A DNA stretch of 64,000 bases from Simmondsia chinensis (lineage: Eukaryota; Streptophyta; Magnoliopsida; Caryophyllales; Simmondsiaceae). Of the stretch, positions 61,256-64,000 are shown one piece after another. Every line of letters begins with the position of its first letter. Position 1 is the first letter of the stretch. The translations under genes were made by a program, and so were the position numbers. The notes below the pieces were generated by a model. It ran no database searches, had not been told where the DNA came from, and was given only the letters and a program-made list of their open reading frames with translations. The stretch covers positions 6,503,355-6,567,354 of the forward strand of contig JAGTTD010000005.1 in assembly GCA_018398585.1 (NCBI GenBank), written 5' to 3'.

Positions 61256-61946
61256 GATAATATATTTTATTAGGTTTGTTTAGTAATATTAATGTAATAA
61301 TTACAATATATATAATAGTATATTATAAAATTTATTTATGAATATAATATTAAATAAGAGGTTGCTAGAATATATTATATATAATAGTATATCATAAAAT
61401 TTATGTTTTATTTCAATGTAATATAACACAATTAATATTCACTTATTATTGACTACATGATTATTAGAATGTTATATATATTACAAATTTTGTAAATATT
61501 TAAATTCTATATTTTGAGCAATTTAGGGATGTAATTTTATTTTTTATATGTATTACGATTACTTTAAAATTATTCGAATTTGTAAGACATTAAGAATTTT
61601 TAGAAAAACTATTATATTATTCATATAATATAAAATTTTTATACTATAAATACAATTTAGAGATGCAATTTAGAATTTTTAATATAGAATTGAATAAGAG
61701 GTTGCTATAATAATTTATTTGTTATTATGAAAAAATGTGTGAGAATAAAATGATATAAGTAGAATTAAAAATAATAAGAAAACGGTAATTTTGATAGAAA
61801 AATAAGGGACATTGTATGTTTTATATTATATGAATAATACAGAGTTAATATGTTGCATTTCTTAGTTTGATATAATATTGTTAGATACTCTGTAATGTTA
61901 TTAATATTACATTGTATGTTTTTAATTGAGACTCAGTCTACAAATT

Positions 61947-63494
61947 ATGGCGTGCAACATAGTCACATTGTTGTGTCATTATGATGGAGATACGGTGCAA
62001 ACTGTTGATGGTGTTGATTACACGGGTAGAAGACAGTTTATACTTAGGGTGCAGTCTGGAATTTCTATTCCAGATTTGAAGGAAATGATGCATGAATTTA
62101 CTGGCTGGGATCATAACACAATTGATATTGCGATTACATGGAGAATGTTGTTATCTCATAATCCTATGCGATACACACCTATTGAGATCGTTTGTCCAAC
62201 GGCATTGAGGTCTATGTTCGAAATGGCTTTAGAAAATAGGGCAACATACATAGAATTGTATGTAACTGCTGTGAATGTTGCGGGAAGAGCTCAACATCGT
62301 GTGTCGCATACTGTAGTTGAGGCATCTAGAGGTCCAATGGTGGGCGTTTCACTGGTTGCTGGAATGGTTGCAAACGAAAGCACAACCATGTTTGATAGGG
62401 CTTATGCCAACAATGATTTCGAGGCATCCGATGAAGATGCAGATCTGGGGTTGGACGATGACGAGGATGAACTACATGATAATGATGATGGTGCCGGGCC
62501 TTCATTTGCCCAAGCTCCCGTTCCTGAATTTGAAGATGTCTCATGGGCAGACCAGGCAGTATGTTCTGACTGGGAGGAAAGTAGAAGAATTCGGTCAACG
62601 GGAACTATCTTGGAGGAGGGACAAGTGTTCCAAACGAAGGAAGAATTAGTCAATGCAGTTAAGGAGTGGCACATAAAAAACAAGCTTGAATATATAGTGC
62701 ACCGGTCGAAGCCTACTTACGTAGCCCTAAGGTGCGTGCAAGCACCACAATACACCGGATTGAACGGGAGCCTAAAGAACGTTGGGCACTTTCGTATGAT
62801 GGTGGTTATGGCTATGGCAACATGACCACTAATATATCGGAAGTGTTCAACAGCGTTTTGAAAGTGGGACGAGCCCTCCCAGTAACTGCCCTTGTGGAGA
62901 TGACATTTTATCGATGCAATAAATATTTTGTCAATCGCAGGGATGTGGCCGGGGCATATTTTTCACAGGGTCTTTTAGGGCCGCCGAAAGTCCTTGCTGA
63001 AATAGAACTTGCCACCTTGAAATCAAGAAGACATACAGTGACGTTACACTATGGAGTTCCAGGTAACAACTCCGAGTAGGCAGACTGAATCAGGATACAG
63101 AAGGGAGACTCGCCATACTGTAACGCTGAACGAATGGAGTTGCACTTGTGGTACATGGCAACTGTTTCATCGTCCATGCTCACATGTGATGGCATGTTGT
63201 ACCGCTTCTCGGCTCGAGTTCGGACAATATGTTGATCTATTTTTAAGCCTTGCCATGTATGCAAGTGCGTATGCTCCATTGCTTCACCCCCTTCCCGATC
63301 AGTCTCTATGGCCGGAGTACATTGGAACTATAGTGGTTGCAGATCACACAAGGTGGAGGCATGGTAGAGGACGGCCACGCTCAACCCGACTACATAACGA
63401 AATGGATGCAAGGGAGGGCTTGTCCAAAAATAAATGTAGCATATATAGTGAAAGGGGGCATAATAAAAAAATATGTCCTAATAGAAAGCAATAA
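61947..63494 (+). pseudogene. mudrA-like transposase, DDE core deleted and frameshifted
   Basis: From the ATG at 61947 the first frame gives the MuDR N-terminal region (MACNIVTLLCHYDGDTVQTV, GRRQFILRVQSGISIPDLKE), an acidic linker and the start of the Cys-rich N-terminal domain (KEELVNAVKEWHIKNKLEYI, ALRC). The next coding sequence, in another frame from about 62760, already belongs to the region after the DDE core (ERWALSYDGG, NMTTNISEVFNSVLK, MTFYRCNKYFVNRRD). About 250 residues of catalytic domain are therefore missing. A second shift near 63055 leads to the SWIM zinc finger (CTCGTWQLFHRPCSHVMACC) and a C-terminal CCHC-like knuckle in which the second Cys is Tyr (CSIYSERGHNKKIC). Not active. 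Confidence 0.85.
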
Positions 63495-63656
63495 TGTTGT
63501 ACTTAGGTTCATACTTGCATTTGATGTATTATTTACTGTAATTACATAATAATAATAAATATAATTTCTTTCTTGTGTTGTGCTTGATAAGAATGCTGTA
63601 ATATGTGTAATTTTATTGTTAGCCCATTGGTTACTATTTTCAGTTTTATTAGAGAT

Positions 63657-64000
63657 ATGGTAAGAACACTAGGAGGACATGCTTCGACTTCGACCTCGAC
63701 TGCTCGGTATGGTGAGCAAAATCCAGGTCCATATGACAGGTCTGTGTTGCGTCTTCAGGAGCGTCATCGATCGGAGGACGTTTGGAATGAAAGGGTATGC
63801 TGTTAATCGATATTTGTCATATAATTTTGAGTTATAATTATTCAAATAGTTGATTAATATATTTAATGTCTTTGTGTTACAGGGCAATGATGAGATCAGG
63901 GTGAGGATTCACCATCCACCAACCCTTCGCCCACAAATACAACCTTATGTCGTACAAGCTGGATTCATTGGAGTGGCCCAAGTAGGTCACATCCAGATTG
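63657..64000 (+). CDS. Plant mobile domain (PMD) protein, N-terminal part, runs off the window
   Basis: From the ATG at 63657, exon 1 (63657-63794) ends EDVWNER. A GT-AG intron 63795-63882 follows, and exon 2 continues in frame to the window end with IRVRIHHPPTLRPQIQPYVV then QAGFIGVAQVGHIQI. SVLRLQERHRSEDVW and YVVQAGFIGVAQVG are the usual opening of PMD proteins, often annotated as 'serine/threonine phosphatase 7 long form homolog'. PMD genes occur as host genes (MAIN, MAIL family) and inside transposons; its place 160 bp after a mudrA remnant points to the transposon form. The Ser/Thr-rich leader STSTSTARYG is typical. Integrity beyond the window is unknown. Confidence 0.75.

Larger units (their letters stand above)
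59900..64000 (+). mobile_element. Mutator-like element with mudrA remnant and plant mobile domain gene (left part)
   Basis: Left TIR with hairpin subrepeats (about 59900-60140), a TATA box, a leader intron, a mudrA-like coding remnant and, in the same direction, a plant mobile domain gene that runs off the window. The right TIR is not in the window, so joint membership of the second gene is inferred. Confidence 0.65.

Noticed and set aside
63657..64000. Serine/threonine protein phosphatase
   Set aside because: The common 'phosphatase 7 long form homolog' label rests on the plant mobile domain alone; no phosphatase motif is visible.

Overview
The window is plant nuclear DNA, most likely from a eudicot. 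Its genes have spliced introns, an AT-rich genic background, and a calcium-dependent protein kinase of plant type. Its transposons are typical of angiosperms: Ty1/copia and Ty3/gypsy LTRs, RTE and L1 LINEs, CACTA, hAT, PIF/Harbinger-like and Mutator elements, and SINE-type 3' tails. I could not name the species from the sequence alone.

Only three intact host genes are convincing. (1) A MAM33/p32 mitochondrial glycoprotein-family gene lies on the minus strand, 30211 to 23209, with three exons and a 5.2 kb intron full of transposon debris. (2) A conserved plant protein of unknown function lies on the plus strand, 47297 to 51144, with three coding exons; its first coding intron has a GC-AG border and its second carries a SINE. 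(3) A subgroup-I-like CDPK lies on the minus strand, 58098 to 52965, with seven exons and 598 residues. All splice borders given were read by eye and checked for frame continuity.

The rest is nested transposable elements. From left to right: a dead RTE LINE (1-1530); a Mutator-like TIR element with a 10-bp target duplication, itself hit by an LTR and a LINE tail (2052-3674); a copia element with 192-bp LTRs (5200-10574) inserted in an older AT-rich MITE; a PIF-like MITE carrying an L1 fragment (13107-14344); several hAT MITEs; the MAM33 locus; a Mutator-like element of hairpin repeats (30680-31765); a 1400-bp Ty3/gypsy solo LTR (33040-34439); an internally deleted Tork-like copia inside a hAT MITE (35907-38301); a decayed CACTA region hit by LINEs (38313-44785); the two remaining genes; and the left part of a Mutator element carrying a mudrA remnant and a plant mobile domain gene (59900 to the window end).

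Three observations stand out. First, two SINEs have a nearly full 5S rRNA head joined to the Angio-domain-like tail and are flanked by direct repeats. The same tail ends RTE LINE copies whose own target duplications show that it is their 3' end, which suggests a LINE-SINE pair. Second, a gypsy LTR and an unrelated copia LTR share a promoter module: an array of a 12-bp palindrome, then an AACCCTA motif, then a TATA box. Third, a hAT MITE sits so exactly at the CDPK stop codon that the stop forms the first three bases of the target duplication.
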